From: Tenodera sinensis
Taxonomy: Eukaryota > Arthropoda > Insecta > Mantodea > Mantidae
Length of the DNA stretch: 64,000 nucleotides
Reading direction: 5' to 3'
Assembly: GCA_030765045.1 (NCBI GenBank)
Contig: CM060967.1
Span: 17,226,284-17,290,283 of the forward strand
Positions 12,492 to 23,465 of the stretch are shown in pieces. Each line of letters begins with the position of its first letter. The stretch's first letter is position 1. The notes under the pieces were generated by a model that did not search any database, was not told the DNA's origin, and saw nothing but the letters and a program-made list of their open reading frames with translations. The position numbers and the translations under genes are program-made.

Positions 12492-15400
12492 CTATCAACA
12501 TACAATTGTTCAAATTCACTTCCTATACATATTTAACAAAGACGAAAAAATAAACACCATAAACAAACCTCTGTTTGAAAAAAAAGATAGAAATTCTAAT
12601 CAATTACTTATTAGTGCACCACAAAGCTTGACTAGAGAGAGAAAATCCAGTAGTTGGATAGCTGTCCTATTTTAGGATTGTCATAAAGGCACAGTCTGCC
12701 AATAAATCTGTAGGAAAAGATAATTTTAAACATGAACAAGGAAAGATAAAAAAATGTATAATGTAAAGATATGACAGATAAAGTGTAATAATATACAAAA
12801 TTATTACAAAATTTGGAAGTAGGACAGCAACCATTTCAGAATTATTTAATTTAGTGTAGTATTCAAATGATTACGTAAAATGTACAAAGAATCATGGATA
12901 ATTTGTAAACCAATGTCTTCTGGAACACGTAGTTACAATTCAAAACATCGGAACATATTAACAGTTAACTTAGTAACTAGTCAATGAGCACTGAAAAGTA
13001 GACCAATCACTTCCCAATTTCAAATTTGTTATTTGTCTCTTAAATAAGGAATGCCAGGCTTTATGTTTTTTCCCTTTATCAACCTCCTTAATTTGGTCTA
13101 AACCTTTTTCAAACGTGATTGCAGGGTAAAGAATTAATCCTTTATCATGTCTATCAATGATAATTATGTCTACTCTTTTGATGGAGCTGGAGATAGAGGA
13201 ACAAACTACTTCTTCATAGACCTCATTTCTGTTTAGCTCTGAATGACTCAGCAATAGCCATCCGCAGTGGGTGCTGTCTGTTGTTTCTAAGAAGTTTGCT
13301 GTTCCTGCAGAAGTACATGAGGATTTTGGTGTCGTTGCACGCATCACAACAATTTACTTGTCCTTCACCTGGAACACTACAAACTGAGGACACATTGCAG
13401 TTCATCTTGATGGCATTGGTCCATTGTGATGGAAAGAGACCTCTCTTTCTTCAGAACTTTCTCAAAGCATGCATCTTCACTTCCCGGGAGTTTCAAATGC
13501 CTGACGTGCTAATTGCATTTAATACTGTTAGTGTGCTGTTACTTTTTAAATTGCCTTTGTATTTTATTTAAAATGCATAGTCAGTCAAATGAAAACTAAA
13601 AATTGGCTGTCAAAAATTAGATAACGTACCACTATAAGGGAAAGTTTTCGAATTGATAGTAATGATTGAGACCTGTATGGACAGGGAGTGATGCATAACA
13701 GTGGAGAAGAGATAGCATTCCTAGTAGAACTGGCGCAACAACAGCTTGCCAAATTTGTACCGTACCATTACGCCTGTTGCAGGACGACAGTATCCCCATT
13801 ACTATCCAACAACATCTCAAGGTGTGCATATTGCAGGAATGAGTTGAGGAGCAGTAGATGGTGGGTATAGAAGGTACTATACAGGGGGGAGGGGTTGGAA
13901 AGGGCATGTGATCTTATATCGAACGAGATAACATGATTATCCAAGTAGTATCAAAGCCTTGTGCAGCTCCCATTAGCAAAAGCTTTCATTGTGTTACTTC
14001 TAACTGATACACACAAGTTCTCACAGTCACTAGTTGCAGTGTTTTACCAATTAAGACTAGCTGACATATGCAACTTATCTCACATGTACAAGCAAACAAA
14101 GCAATACCAACAAGATTGAACAGTGTAACAGAGTGTATCACCCTGGCCAGTCCTACATAATCATGCAAGAAGATTAGAAATCAAAAAGAGCTGGCTTATA
14201 TATGCTGGTAGGTACCTCCCTCCCATAACCTGATTGGTCCATATGTTTGTTAGAAGTGGAGGCGTGGTTTTGTGAGATTGGTCCCTGCTACGGGAGGGAG
14301 CTACCTAACAACATATATAAGCCAGCTCTTTCTGCCGGCAGTTCAGTAGCGACAGAGACCAAGGAGAGTTTTACAACATTGTTGATGAAGCTTGCCACAA
14401 CTGTGAGCGCATCTGGGAGTGGAAAGAAGAAGCCCAGTGGACCACAGTATCTTAGCCTGGAAGTATATTTTACTAATTAAGATTCCGGCCATGAAAGCCT
14501 TCATTTATTAATGCAAGAAAATATTTTAATGACAGATAATCTCATCAGCGCAGATCAAAAAGTATACAGCAGATAAGTAGCTTAGAACAAGAAGACTGAT
14601 CATCAATTTACATATTCAATAATCCATAATCCCTTTAAGTGCCATAACATGTGTGCAAAGTGCATGTCTAAAAGCAACAATAATGCTCTGAAACTGAAAT
14701 TTGTAAAACTTTCATCCAGTAATGCATAATAATTTTGCAATGACATGAAATTTAAATGCAAAAAGACAAAACTGCTGCCAGTGTAATGAACAGCAATGTG
14801 TAAAAAAATCTGGTGAGCAGATAGGATAGATGCCTAAATCATTAAAAATAAAATTACTCTGTAGAGAACAAAATTATTTATTTTCATTTGACTCAGATAT
14901 GCATTTCCCTTTGGAAATCCCATAAAATGCCAACTTGGCAGTACATAATAATTTATTTGAAACATTAAGATTTGTTATATTATGCGCTCTGGAAAGCTGA
15001 CATTACAAATACAGGCAAGAAGGATAAGGCATCTTTTACTCAAGGTCTAGTTCTGCATAGTTTCCTACATCTTATCAAGGCACAGATGGATATCACAATG
15101 ACACAGTTCGCTCAACCAGGTTTTCTTCACTGATTCTAAAACCTGCTTCTAAGCTTACTCCGCACATAAACATACCACATCCACTTTACCCTGAGTGGCT
15201 AAACCTGCTTGCCCATTAAATGCACATTTTCTAACACACGGAGAGCATGGGATCAATGAATGTGCATAAGTGAACTGTAACATGTACTCATTAACAAAGT
15301 GTTGGAGGCATACAATTGAAGTATTATTAAGTAATGGTTAACTTACATTTACGCAGTGTTTGGTAGTGGCACAATTCCTTCCCTCTCAGACTCTAATCCT

Positions 15401-18400
15401 GTGATGTCAGGTTGTTTTAATTTCCTTTTGGGAATTCCCTACAACTGCTAACACTTACATCATAAAATACAGATATGAGTTGCTCAATTTGTCATATAGA
15501 TAGTTGGATTTCTTTGCGAAAAGACAGTTACAGAATGTTAAATAGTGGCACAATTGTTAAGAGCAGTTCTTTAAGCTTAATAAATAATTGTAGCAGCTTC
15601 TTAATGAAGTTACAGAACAGTCCTCAATGTTTGAGCTCACAAGTACCCATGGATTCCACCAATATGCAGTATTTAAACACGATAGACAGAAAACCTGTGC
15701 ATTTGCAATATCAGTGAATAACAACTGGTTGTTAATGCACTTTATTTTATGCTTAACTGAAGTATTAATCTATGGTCAAGTACCAATTGGTAAACAGCCT
15801 GTAGTATTTATTATTTATTTATGCCAACAAACAGTGCTGGTGTTATTAAACACACAAGCTGTGTGTGGGCAATGTCTGAGGGGTAGAATCAGGACTGAAA
15901 AGTTCATTTTTTTATTGCATCTTACTTTCCATAAGTTCTATTTATTGTTTTTATTCCTAATTAATCCTATTTACTAAAAAGGTAGATTCATATGTAAATT
16001 TGCATGCAGTACATATTTTGCATACTTACACCAGTAACCAGGAGCTGATCTCTGGTCCATTTAGGTACCCAGGAGTAGGATTCATGGTACATATGTATGA
16101 GATGGATGACTAGTGATGAGCCAATGAGGTATAACACACTTACACTCACATAGAACAATGCATTCTGAAACAATAACATATTTTATTTCATTTATCAGAC
16201 AGTTGAGAACAGGAAAGACAAAAATCTGATGTGTCAAATTCACAACCACCTTATTTTTTGTACAGCTTCTATAAGCTATTCTTATAAAACTTTATCTTCC
16301 TGTCTACTTTATGTCATTAAGAATAAACATTTACATATAACTACTTTCATTGTACATTTCATTGTAGGTATAAAGAGGATGCAGGAAACCAAAATGACAA
16401 ATATTTAAAAGCAGGTCACTCTTTCCTAACATCACAAGAAACAGCTGAATGGCAACAACATTTCAAAAGACAACAAAGTAATTATTATTTATTTATGCCA
16501 ATAAACTTACTGTTGGTGTTTTTAAACACACAAGCCGTGTGTGGGCAAAGTTTGAGAGGTAGAACTGGGACTTAAAAATTCAATGCCACAACTGGGATTT
16601 GAACCACAGACCTTTCACTTAAGCGGAAAGTATTGAAAAAAACCATTAACAACAAATATCTTAAAATATATGATGCCATAGTAAAAGTTATTTGAAATAA
16701 ATTGTGACTTTTAAAGACATTCACATTTTTTATGTAAAAAAAAATTATACGAAATTTCTTCTGAATGAAGACATTACACCTGCCTATAAAATATTCAACA
16801 TATACATTTTATTTGCTTTATAAATATAAAAGTTATTAAAATATAATATGGTAACCCATTCACAGGCTCTTTCCACTGCGGGAGAGAATCAAATCGACAG
16901 GAATTGATGCTGATAGAGGTGCATTTAAATCCTCATCTTACTCATAGTACAGCTGGAAAGGTAGATCACATACTCTCAGTCAACATCTCATAAAAATGTT
17001 ATCACTCACTCGCCTAAGCCCAGCAGCAGGAATTCTTGCAATGTCATTCATAATGTTATTGCAAAGTTCCCGTAGTTTACAAGGGTAATAATGATACACT
17101 CTGTCGCACAAAGAACCCTGTATATAAAAATCGTAACAATGGATCAGGGAATGAGAGGCGACAAATTAACACTTATAATTCTCTCATGAAACATTTCTTT
17201 AATTTCATTTAATGATTCGAAATCTGTTTACGTGCTGTTCCAGAAATTTGTTGGAATCAACCATTAGATTTTCCTCAAGTCTGTCCAGTGATCAAAAACA
17301 ACTCATGAAGAACAACTAGACGCAGAAATCACAAACTTAAGCACGTGGCTGGAAGCAGCGTATCTGGCAACAGAGTGTCTCCCTCTCCAATTTCCGCTTT
17401 GTGACCGACCAGAACTCTGCCCTTTGATTGGCTCCGGAAGTTTTATGGACAGCGCTTTTAATCCGTTATTCTGAGAGTGTACCAACTTAACTGCTAGCTG
17501 TCAAGTGCAAACTTACAGCAGCTGGGGTATAAATGGTCGTGTCAGCTAATAGCAGACAGTACTGGGTCTCTGAAAATCCACATCACGTTCAAGAAATCCC
17601 TCACTATGATTGGAGAGTTGGAGTTTGGTGTGCTGTTAGTAGTAGATGCATAATCAGTGCAATATTCTACGAGCAGACTGAAAATGCAGAGGTACCAAAA
17701 TGATATTTCGAGCCCATTTTACCATGAACTGACAGAAGAAGAGAAATCATATGGGTGGTTTCAATAAGATTCTGCTACTGCCCATACACAGAAGAGGCCA
17801 TGAATAAAATTAGGTAAACGTTTGAAGAGAGAGTGATTAGTGCTGGTATATGGTCCTCTCACTGCCCTGTGATTTTTACTTATGGGGTAACCTGAAAGAC
17901 AAACTTTACGAGACAAATCCTCATACATTGGAAGAACTAGAACAAAATATTAGAAATGGAATCAGAAACATTACAGTGGCCCAACTTACTCGTGTGAACC
18001 AGAATGTGTTCTCCCGATGTTTGTTTAGCCGAGTGTAGACGACATTGCCAGCATCTTCTATAAGGTTAGTTAGAGTGTCATACATGCTTTACATGTGGAT
18101 TTTACAGCTGTGGCACACCCAATCGCACACAGGCAAAATGCTGTGTGTTCTTTAGGCTTTCAATGAAGAACCCCGATCTTCTATGGTTTACCAGTTATGT
18201 AAAAGCTATTCAGAAACAAGAGGACTTCAGAGACTATCCCCAGAAAAGTCAAGATATACATTTCATTTGTCATGAATATATCTTAAATATGTTGTTAGCT
18301 AATGCTGGATTTCTGGCAATGAAGTCATTAATCCTCTTGCTCTCCAATATTTTTCACTGATGGATGGGGTGCTAGAAGTGCCAAGGCATATTTGAAGTAT

Positions 18401-21400
18401 TTTAATCACAATCGTTAGGATCATTTTTGAGAAAATCAAAATTTTTGAAAACTTTTAAATATAGAGGGTAGTTTGGAGTGGAGGGATTTTCCTGAAAAAC
18501 TTTGCGTCACATGCTTGGAACTGTTTAACTTAAATATCAAGTTTGGTTTAATTTAAATTTAACTTAAAAGTTAAGTCAATAACACTAAACAACACTTACA
18601 TTTATAATTTTCCAGAACACGTTTCGGAGGTTAACTTTCCTCCATTATCAACCGGACAATAACTGGGTTCCATTATGCGGATGGTGATGCTTCTTCTGAT
18701 GTTTCTTCTGGTAACGGTTCAAGGAACTTGCTGAAAATATCTTTCTGCGGAACAGTGAAATTAAATACTCGGTTTCTATTTTTTAAAATGAAGATTTGTT
18801 CCCATGTGGACAGCGTTCCGGAAAATTATAAATGTAAGTGTTATTTAGTGTTATTAATTGACTCACCTTTTAAATTAAACTGATTATAACAACACTGTTT
18901 TCAAACTTCTAAGAAAAGAAGATAATCAAGTTTGGTATTTAGCTGACTTTTCACTTCTGAGTTACGCTGTTCACACACACACACACGCCTTTTTCTAGAA
19001 ATATCTTTTTTGGGTTAAGGGGGCCTCAAAACATGTTTCCCTATGAAATCTCGATGTCAATATATTGCATGTAATATAATAGTTCCCCTACTTAGTATAT
19101 GTAACACAGAAAGTAAAGATGATTCAGCTTATACTATTATAAGGTGCATTATTGTTCAGCCTTTTAAGTTTTAAAATATAAGTTGCAACTCACCACTTTT
19201 CCCCAATTGAATGGAAAGAAATAAACAATGTGTGATATGTCCAGGAAAATGAATAAACACGTCACAAGGAGGCTGAACACCGTTACAAACATCATAAGGC
19301 GTAGGCGGCCGATCAATGGAAGCATGAACAGTCCCACCTTCACCGTCCCAGAAGAGCAGAGACAAGCTAGGCAAGCTACCGATGAGATCTGAAACAAACC
19401 AATTTTTAGTGGTCAGTAAAAGATACGTTAGGGTAATACATGCATGATTAAGTTGAAACATCATTCTTTGGATGAGAGGTAGAGTCGGGACTGAAAAATT
19501 CAATTCACGGCTGTGATTTGAACCACATACCTTCCTGACCGTGCAGTTGCTCTAACCATTAAGCTACTATGGTAACTTGCCAGAATGACATTGAATTCTC
19601 CAAATGATTCATGTTTCTCCCAGTAGACCAGCAAGGAAGTCACGTCAGAGACAATTACCCCAAAGGCAACTCACAATCGCAAGTATTTTATGCCCCAGGA
19701 TTAAATAACCTTTAGGTGGTAATTATTTATGCCAGCAAACTTACTGCTGGTGTTTTAAAATACACAAGCCGTGTGCGGGCAATGTTTGAGAGGTAGAATC
19801 GGAACTGAAAAATTCAACATCACTGCTGGGATTTGAACCACAGACCTACCACCTACCGTGCAGTTGCTCTAGCCATTGGCAGTGGTAAGTCTGTTGGCAT
19901 AAATAAATAACAATCACTTTGTGGTCTTAATTTACAGATAGGAGAGAAAGAGCAAAGGGGAAAGAGAGAGATAGAGAGATGCAGAGAAAGAGAAAAGGTT
20001 CCAGAAATGTAAAATATTCGTATGTTTCAGCAGTGATAAAAGGAAATGTTGCTAAGAGGGACACTGTGCCAAGCAGTTCCATTCTTATTTGAGGAATAAG
20101 GCAAATGTAAAGAAGTGGCATGTCTATGTAAGGTTTTGTTTCAATCTCGGAAAATTGCTGCAGAAACATGAAATGTTGTTGTTAGCTAATGCTGGATTTC
20201 TGACAGTGAAGTCATTAATCCTCTTGCTCTCCAATATTTTTCACTGATGGATGGGGCATTAGAAGTGGCCGGGCATATTTGAAGGTGGTCTCGGTCCATT
20301 TCCTCTTGCAGGTCACATAGAGGACAGAGTGGTGAAGAATATATCCCAATTCTGTTTAAATGTTTTGCCAGACAATCATGTCCTGTAATCAACCTGAAGG
20401 TTGCAACTGCCGTTTTTCGAGGATACTCAGGAATTACTGTTTGAATGTTTGGTAGTTCCCATCTTTTATTTTTTGATTTTTCATAGTAATATTTTGCAAT
20501 AATTTTTTTGAATTCAGAGTTGACTAATCTTTTAGCTGCATAAAATGGTATATTAACTATTGATTTCTGCACATTGCCGGTACCCTTTTTTGCAAGAAAA
20601 TCAACTTTCTCATTACCACTCAGTCCACAGTGAGCTGGTATCCATTGGAAGACTAGGTGTTTTTGGAGTGCTGTTAGATGGGTAAGGATTTTCCAACATT
20701 CTATAATTGTTTGGTTTTTTGGTGACAACTTGGAAGTAATTGCTATAATTGCTGCCCTGGAATCTGAGAGAATAACTGCTTGCTAAAAATGTGAAATTCT
20801 GAACAAAAGATTTTGTAGGGCCATTCGAATTGCTTTAATTTCTCCATCAAAGTTTGTAGTTCCATAACTTAAAGATTTGTAATAGGAAAAGAGGTGACAT
20901 GTGACTCCAGCACCTGCTCCATCTTGGTTTGATATAAATGATCCATCAGTATAAATATGGAGCCATTCGTGTTCTGGAAATCTAGTATGGATTGTCTCTA
21001 ATGCCAATAATTTTAGAGCACTAGTTGGAGTATCACTTTTCTTAACTTCTTCTGTCAGGTGTAAATAATATGTGATGTCTAATGTTTGTGTCGGATTGAC
21101 TTTAGATATGAAGTTTTCCTTTGAATTAGGCAGGTATACATTCTTCTTGATGTCTTGAATTTTGGAAAGAAAGCTCTCCTGAGTCTTTAGCGTATGTGTA
21201 AAATTTCTCTTGTGCCATGTATTGAATGGGAGTCTGATTAACTTTTCATGTTGAATAAGAGCCGCTTTTTCTATTTCATATTCAATGGGGCATTGAAACA
21301 TGAAATGTTAAAACAAGCATTTGGACGCAAGTTTTAAAGCATCAACTTTTAAATTTATAAGATAAAGCAATAAAATTCATTTTGGAAATTGGAAATAATG

Positions 21401-22744
21401 GTTGTCTTCCTTTTCTACATTTAAAGATAATAACACATAACAATATATTGAATTTTGGAGTTTATAGAAAATCGACACATACTGATAATTACACAAAAAA
21501 TAAAAGTTTTAATCCTTCTTCACATGAAGTTGCTGTTTTTAATAGTTTAATTTATAGATTAATAAATATACCCTTTAATAAGGAAGAATTTAACAGAGAA
21601 TATAAACACCTTATCAACACCACATAAATTAATGGTTTTAACAGAGATTTTATACATAAAAAGGTAGAGAAATTTAAATATCAAAAGACTGTAAAAGAAA
21701 TGTCTACCATAAAAAAACTAAATAAAATATGATTGTAGTTTTAAAAAGTTTACCTACCATCCTTGGGCTAATAAAACGTTTACAAAAATGTTTAAAGAAC
21801 TGAAATAACCTTGGTTCCTCAAAATAAAGTTAATATAAAAAAATTTGTTACATTTTCCTAAAGGAATAAAATTCCAAATTACAAACAATCTTGCATTTAT
21901 CTATTTAGCTGTTTGAATTGTAACAGGGTTTACATTGGTAATTTGGAAACCAGAATAAAGGAACATTTTAGAAATATTAAGTATAAACAGATTTATAAAT
22001 CAGCTGTGGCAGATCATTTTTGGTCATTTAATCATGAAATAAATCCAGTGATTAAATTACTAAAACAATTAAATGAACCCATAGATTTAATGGTTTGGGA
22101 AAGGATATTCATTTTCAAAAATAAGGATTGCATTATGAATTTTGAAGTACTGTCAATTGATTCTTTAAATTTGTTTTACTTTCAGTGCTTGGTAATACAA
22201 TAGAATAAATGTCATCTAGCATCCATAACAATGGCGACCAGAACACACTCTGATGATGTTATTAAAAAATAATGAAACTGTAGTTACATGTAGATTTACG
22301 ACTTAAATCTAAGATAAGTGAAGCCTAGTCTCCAGATATTCATATCTACTTATTGATGTTAATTTTGTCATACAAAATGAAAGCTATATTTACCACAAGT
22401 AGAACTCGCACTACTCCAGTAGATGACTTGAGGTGAGTTTCATCACAGTAGAGGATGACTCCCGAAAACAGGGAGGCTGTGGGTGAGGAACCAGGTAGCT
22501 GGTGGCGATAGTTGGCGTGAGAATCCCAGGACCGGACCGTGACAGCTGGGGATTCACAGTCTACACTGCTCCTTCCCGCAGTAGCTACCCCTGTCTGGCT
22601 GCCAGCGATCTCAAAGTCCTGGATATCCTCCGGTCTACAACTTGCAGGCTCCAGATCGCGAATCTCTTCAAGAAGAACCTCTATCTCATCCGCGCCGTAC
22701 AGGTCAGACACCGAGTTGATGTAGCGGCCCGGCTCCGACTGCAT
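12180..22744 (-). CDS. four-TM MARVEL-domain (CMTM-like) protein, complete gene
   Basis: Seen: four exons on the minus strand (22744-22394, 19388-19194, 16164-16030, 12491-12180) join in phase 0 at consensus GT-AG sites and give about 330 residues. Residues 1-107 form an acidic, Ser-rich tail. Hydrophobic segments lie near 108-130, 148-168, 183-205 and 228-243. Residues 244-330 form a Pro/Ser/Gln-rich tail ending YPDPYTVA.

Known: four closely spaced membrane segments with both termini presumably cytoplasmic is the MARVEL layout (CMTM, singles bar, MAL types), found in proteins of vesicle trafficking and membrane apposition.

Inferred: a CMTM-like role. The start is the ATG at 22744; the frame stays open to an upstream ATG at 22864, so the true start is uncertain. 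Introns of about 3.0, 3.0 and 3.5 kb hold transposon relics. No ortholog can be named from sequence alone. Confidence 0.75.
12980..13440 (-). pseudogene. R2-like non-LTR retrotransposon, C-terminal remnant
   Basis: On the minus strand one frame reads MNCNVSSVCSVPG...CDAC...LLRNNRQHPLR. A second frame continues EVYEEVVCSS...KRVDIIIIDR...LILYPAITFEKGLDQ...EVDKGKK. Order and spacing match the end of R2-type proteins: a Cys-rich knuckle, then the restriction-like endonuclease region (RRADI...LDPTIRFE...EVDxEKK). A frameshift near 13225-13260 and loss of part of the knuckle make it non-functional. It lies in intron 3 of the MARVEL gene. Confidence 0.65.
14185..14331. repeat. inverted repeat with TATATA in both arms
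   Basis: Left arm 14185-14227 begins AAAGAGCTGGCTTATATATG. The right arm 14290-14331 ends in its exact reverse complement. The arms stay similar for about 43 bp around a 60-bp centre. Downstream sequence to about 14505 includes 'ccggccatgaaagccttc', which looks like part of the same element. The class is not identified. Confidence 0.6.
15811..15905 (-). repeat. SINE family A 3'-end fragment
   Basis: Carries only the tail portion (TTTATGCCAACAAACAGTG through GGTAGAATCAGGACTGAAAA) in minus orientation. The tRNA-like head is missing. Confidence 0.65.
16030..16164 (-). CDS. MARVEL gene exon 3
   Basis: 45 codons between acceptor TTTCAG and donor GTAAGT. It encodes TM3 (ALFYVSVSVLYLIGSSLVI) and the loop to TM4 (YHESYSWVPKWTRDQ). 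Phase 0 at both ends. Confidence 0.78.
16483..16623 (-). repeat. SINE family A fragment
   Basis: Tail, body and B box (GGGATTTGAACC on plus) in minus orientation, cut at the A box. Confidence 0.65.
17556..18060 (+). pseudogene. DDE transposase remnant (Tc1/mariner-IS630 superfamily)
   Basis: Plus-strand frames read QYWVSENPHHVQEIPHYDWR, then VWCAVSSRCII, then FYHELTEEEKSYGWFQ-(stop)-DSATAH, then a C-terminal LWGNLKDKLYETNPHTLEEL. These correspond to the central and C-terminal DDE domain of insect IS630-type transposases; the DSATAH motif carries the second catalytic Asp. Stops and frameshifts interrupt it. A copy on the other strand lies at 40015-40865. Both carry a 'gaagaaccc' segment at one end, which may be the terminal repeat. 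Confidence 0.7.
18292..18397 (-). mobile_element. RNase H retrotransposon 3' tail (about 106 bp)
   Basis: Matches the 3' end of the element at 20178-21294, including the codons for SEKYWRARGLM and the TTAGCTAACAA terminus, in minus orientation. It is severely 5' truncated and no clean target duplication is visible. It lies inside repeat D. Confidence 0.7.
18548..18924 (-). mobile_element. short inverted-repeat element with hammerhead-like core, copy 1
   Basis: 377 bp flanked by a perfect 12-bp duplication ATCAAGTTTGGT (18536-18547 and 18925-18936). Imperfect inverted arms: left about 18575-18632, right about 18812-18876. On the minus strand 18609-18657 reads TCCGG, TTGATAA, a GGAGG/CCTCC stem, GAAAC, GT, GTT, CTGGA. 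That is the order helix I, core, helix II, GAAAC, tiny helix III, cleavage triplet, helix I of a hammerhead ribozyme. C3 and G8 of the usual CTGANGA are replaced. It has no reading frame of note. Confidence 0.65.
19194..19388 (-). CDS. MARVEL gene exon 2
   Basis: 65 codons between acceptor GTTTCAG and donor GTGAGT. It encodes the rest of TM1 (ISSVACLACLCSSG), a short loop and TM2 (LMMFVTVFSLLVTCLFIF). Phase 0 at both ends. Confidence 0.78.
19470..19722 (-). repeat. SINE family A (partial)
   Basis: Minus orientation, with B box (GATTTGAACC on plus), A box and 5' body down to CCTTTAGGTGGTAAT. The tail is truncated at the left edge. A second copy follows directly. Confidence 0.7.
19723..19911 (-). 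repeat. SINE family A with short fold-back end
   Basis: Minus-oriented tail, body and tRNA-like region up to about 19875. The sequence then switches to a plus-oriented family tail (GTTGGCATAAATAAATAA, 19893-19910), so the unit ends in a short palindrome partner. Confidence 0.65.
20163..20177. repeat. 15-bp target-site duplication, left
   Basis: GAAACATGAAATGTT, identical to 21295-21309. It brackets the retrotransposon insertion. Confidence 0.85.
20178..21294 (-). mobile_element. 5'-truncated non-LTR retrotransposon with RNase H domain
   Basis: Minus-strand insertion of 1,117 bp between perfect 15-bp duplications. One continuous frame (20186-21301) is broken by a single TAG at 20783-20785. 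It encodes an RNase H domain with catalytic Asp in YTDGSF, Glu in FDGEIKAI, Asp in SDSRAAI (just after the stop), His in PAHCGLSGNE and Asp in KVDFLAKKG. A zinc-knuckle-like CPLC...DHLQIC motif and the terminal SEKYWRARGLM follow. The 3' end is TTAGCTAACAACAAC with no poly(A). This fits I/Jockey-type elements with a C-terminal RNase H. Related tails occur at 18292, 29310, 39842, 46457, 49860 and 58101. Confidence 0.85.
21295..21309. repeat. 15-bp target-site duplication, right
   Basis: GAAACATGAAATGTT, identical to 20163-20177. Confidence 0.85.
21365..22300 (+). pseudogene. decayed Penelope-like element (RT end plus GIY-YIG)
   Basis: Plus-strand frames encode LEIGNNGCLPFLHLKI...GVYRKSTHTDNYT, the end of a PLE reverse transcriptase (compare LPFLDVLVYKK and YRKPTHTNRY in the element near 52.5 kb). 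After frameshifts comes a GIY-YIG region (CNRVYIGNLETRIKEHFRNI...AVADHFWSFNHEI). It is 5' truncated, and stops separate the two parts. About 50 bp after the last frame, CTGATGA (22250-22256) and GAAAC (22274-22278) flank a short A/T stem, resembling the hammerhead motifs known at PLE ends. Confidence 0.75.
22394..22744 (-). CDS. MARVEL gene exon 1
   Basis: 117 codons from the ATG at 22744 to a GTAAAT donor at 22393. It encodes an acidic N-terminal region (DLYGADEIEVLLEEIRDLE) and the first part of TM1 (TGVVRVLLV). It is clearly GC-richer than its surroundings, as expected for real coding sequence. Confidence 0.7.
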
Positions 22745-23369
22745 GGCAGGCCAACACACCACTATGCGTGCCACCACCACCCACCCATATCCTTCTGTGG
22801 AGGACACTAGACCACACTCACTTCCAAAGTCATTCCCTCCCACCTGGAACACAGCAACAAACATTCATCAAAAATCTGTTCGAGTATGACAGCTTCATTT
22901 CAACATTATGCATATGCAGATATGTAATAAAGCGAGGTGAAGAGTAAAAATACAGTCAAGTTTGAATGCACAAACAACCAAAACTAAGCATTTATGTTGT
23001 GTAACTATATAAACATGTTTTTGGGATAGCCACCCCATCCTGGGCTAGGTTCCAATTGCACACATCATCCTCTCCAGTTTCTGAACTACTCTCTGGTGAT
23101 TGGAAGAAGCAACTAATTAGAGCCTTCTCCTTAAGAATTCAAAGTTTGTTACCCAACAGCTGTGTTTTACCATGAAAGTCTTCTGCAAACTGTTAATTTA
23201 CAGGGTTGTCTATGATACAAACAAGTGTAGAAAGCTGCAATATCATCACATTTTTGGAACAGTTGCCACAGCATTCAAACTAATCACGTTACCTAAAACC
23301 ATAGATTGACCCTATGAATTATCCATGTAGGAGAGGACTTTCACCATGAAAAACAGCCGTCATACAACA

Positions 23370-23465
23370 AACTTTGAAATGCCATAGCCAGAATTTGAAC
23401 TATGGATCTTCCACTCTATGTGTGGCTGTTCTTAGCCACTGAGCTACCTTGGCAACATGCTGGAA
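23370..23465 (-). repeat. diverged SINE family A head
   Basis: Contains CCAGAATTTGAACTATGGATC (B box on minus) and a CCACTGAGCTACCTTGG A-box complement. The tail is not recognisable. Confidence 0.5.

Larger units (their letters stand above)
18160..19110. repeat. dispersed repeat family D, interrupted by two insertions
   Basis: Shares long segments with 29960-30835, 31680-31990, 33590-33845, 45340-45740 and 48700-49340: 'ttcaagatata', 'tttgagaaaatcaaaa', a CA-dinucleotide tract, 'ggggtctcaaaacat' and 'aatacttcccctactt'. This copy is split by a retrotransposon tail (18292-18397) and by an inverted-repeat element (18548-18924). Confidence 0.6.

Noticed and set aside
17000..17110. Minus-strand LRELCNNIMNDIARIPAAGL as a transposase C-terminus
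   Set aside because: Suggestive but too short, with no adjoining catalytic motifs on that strand.
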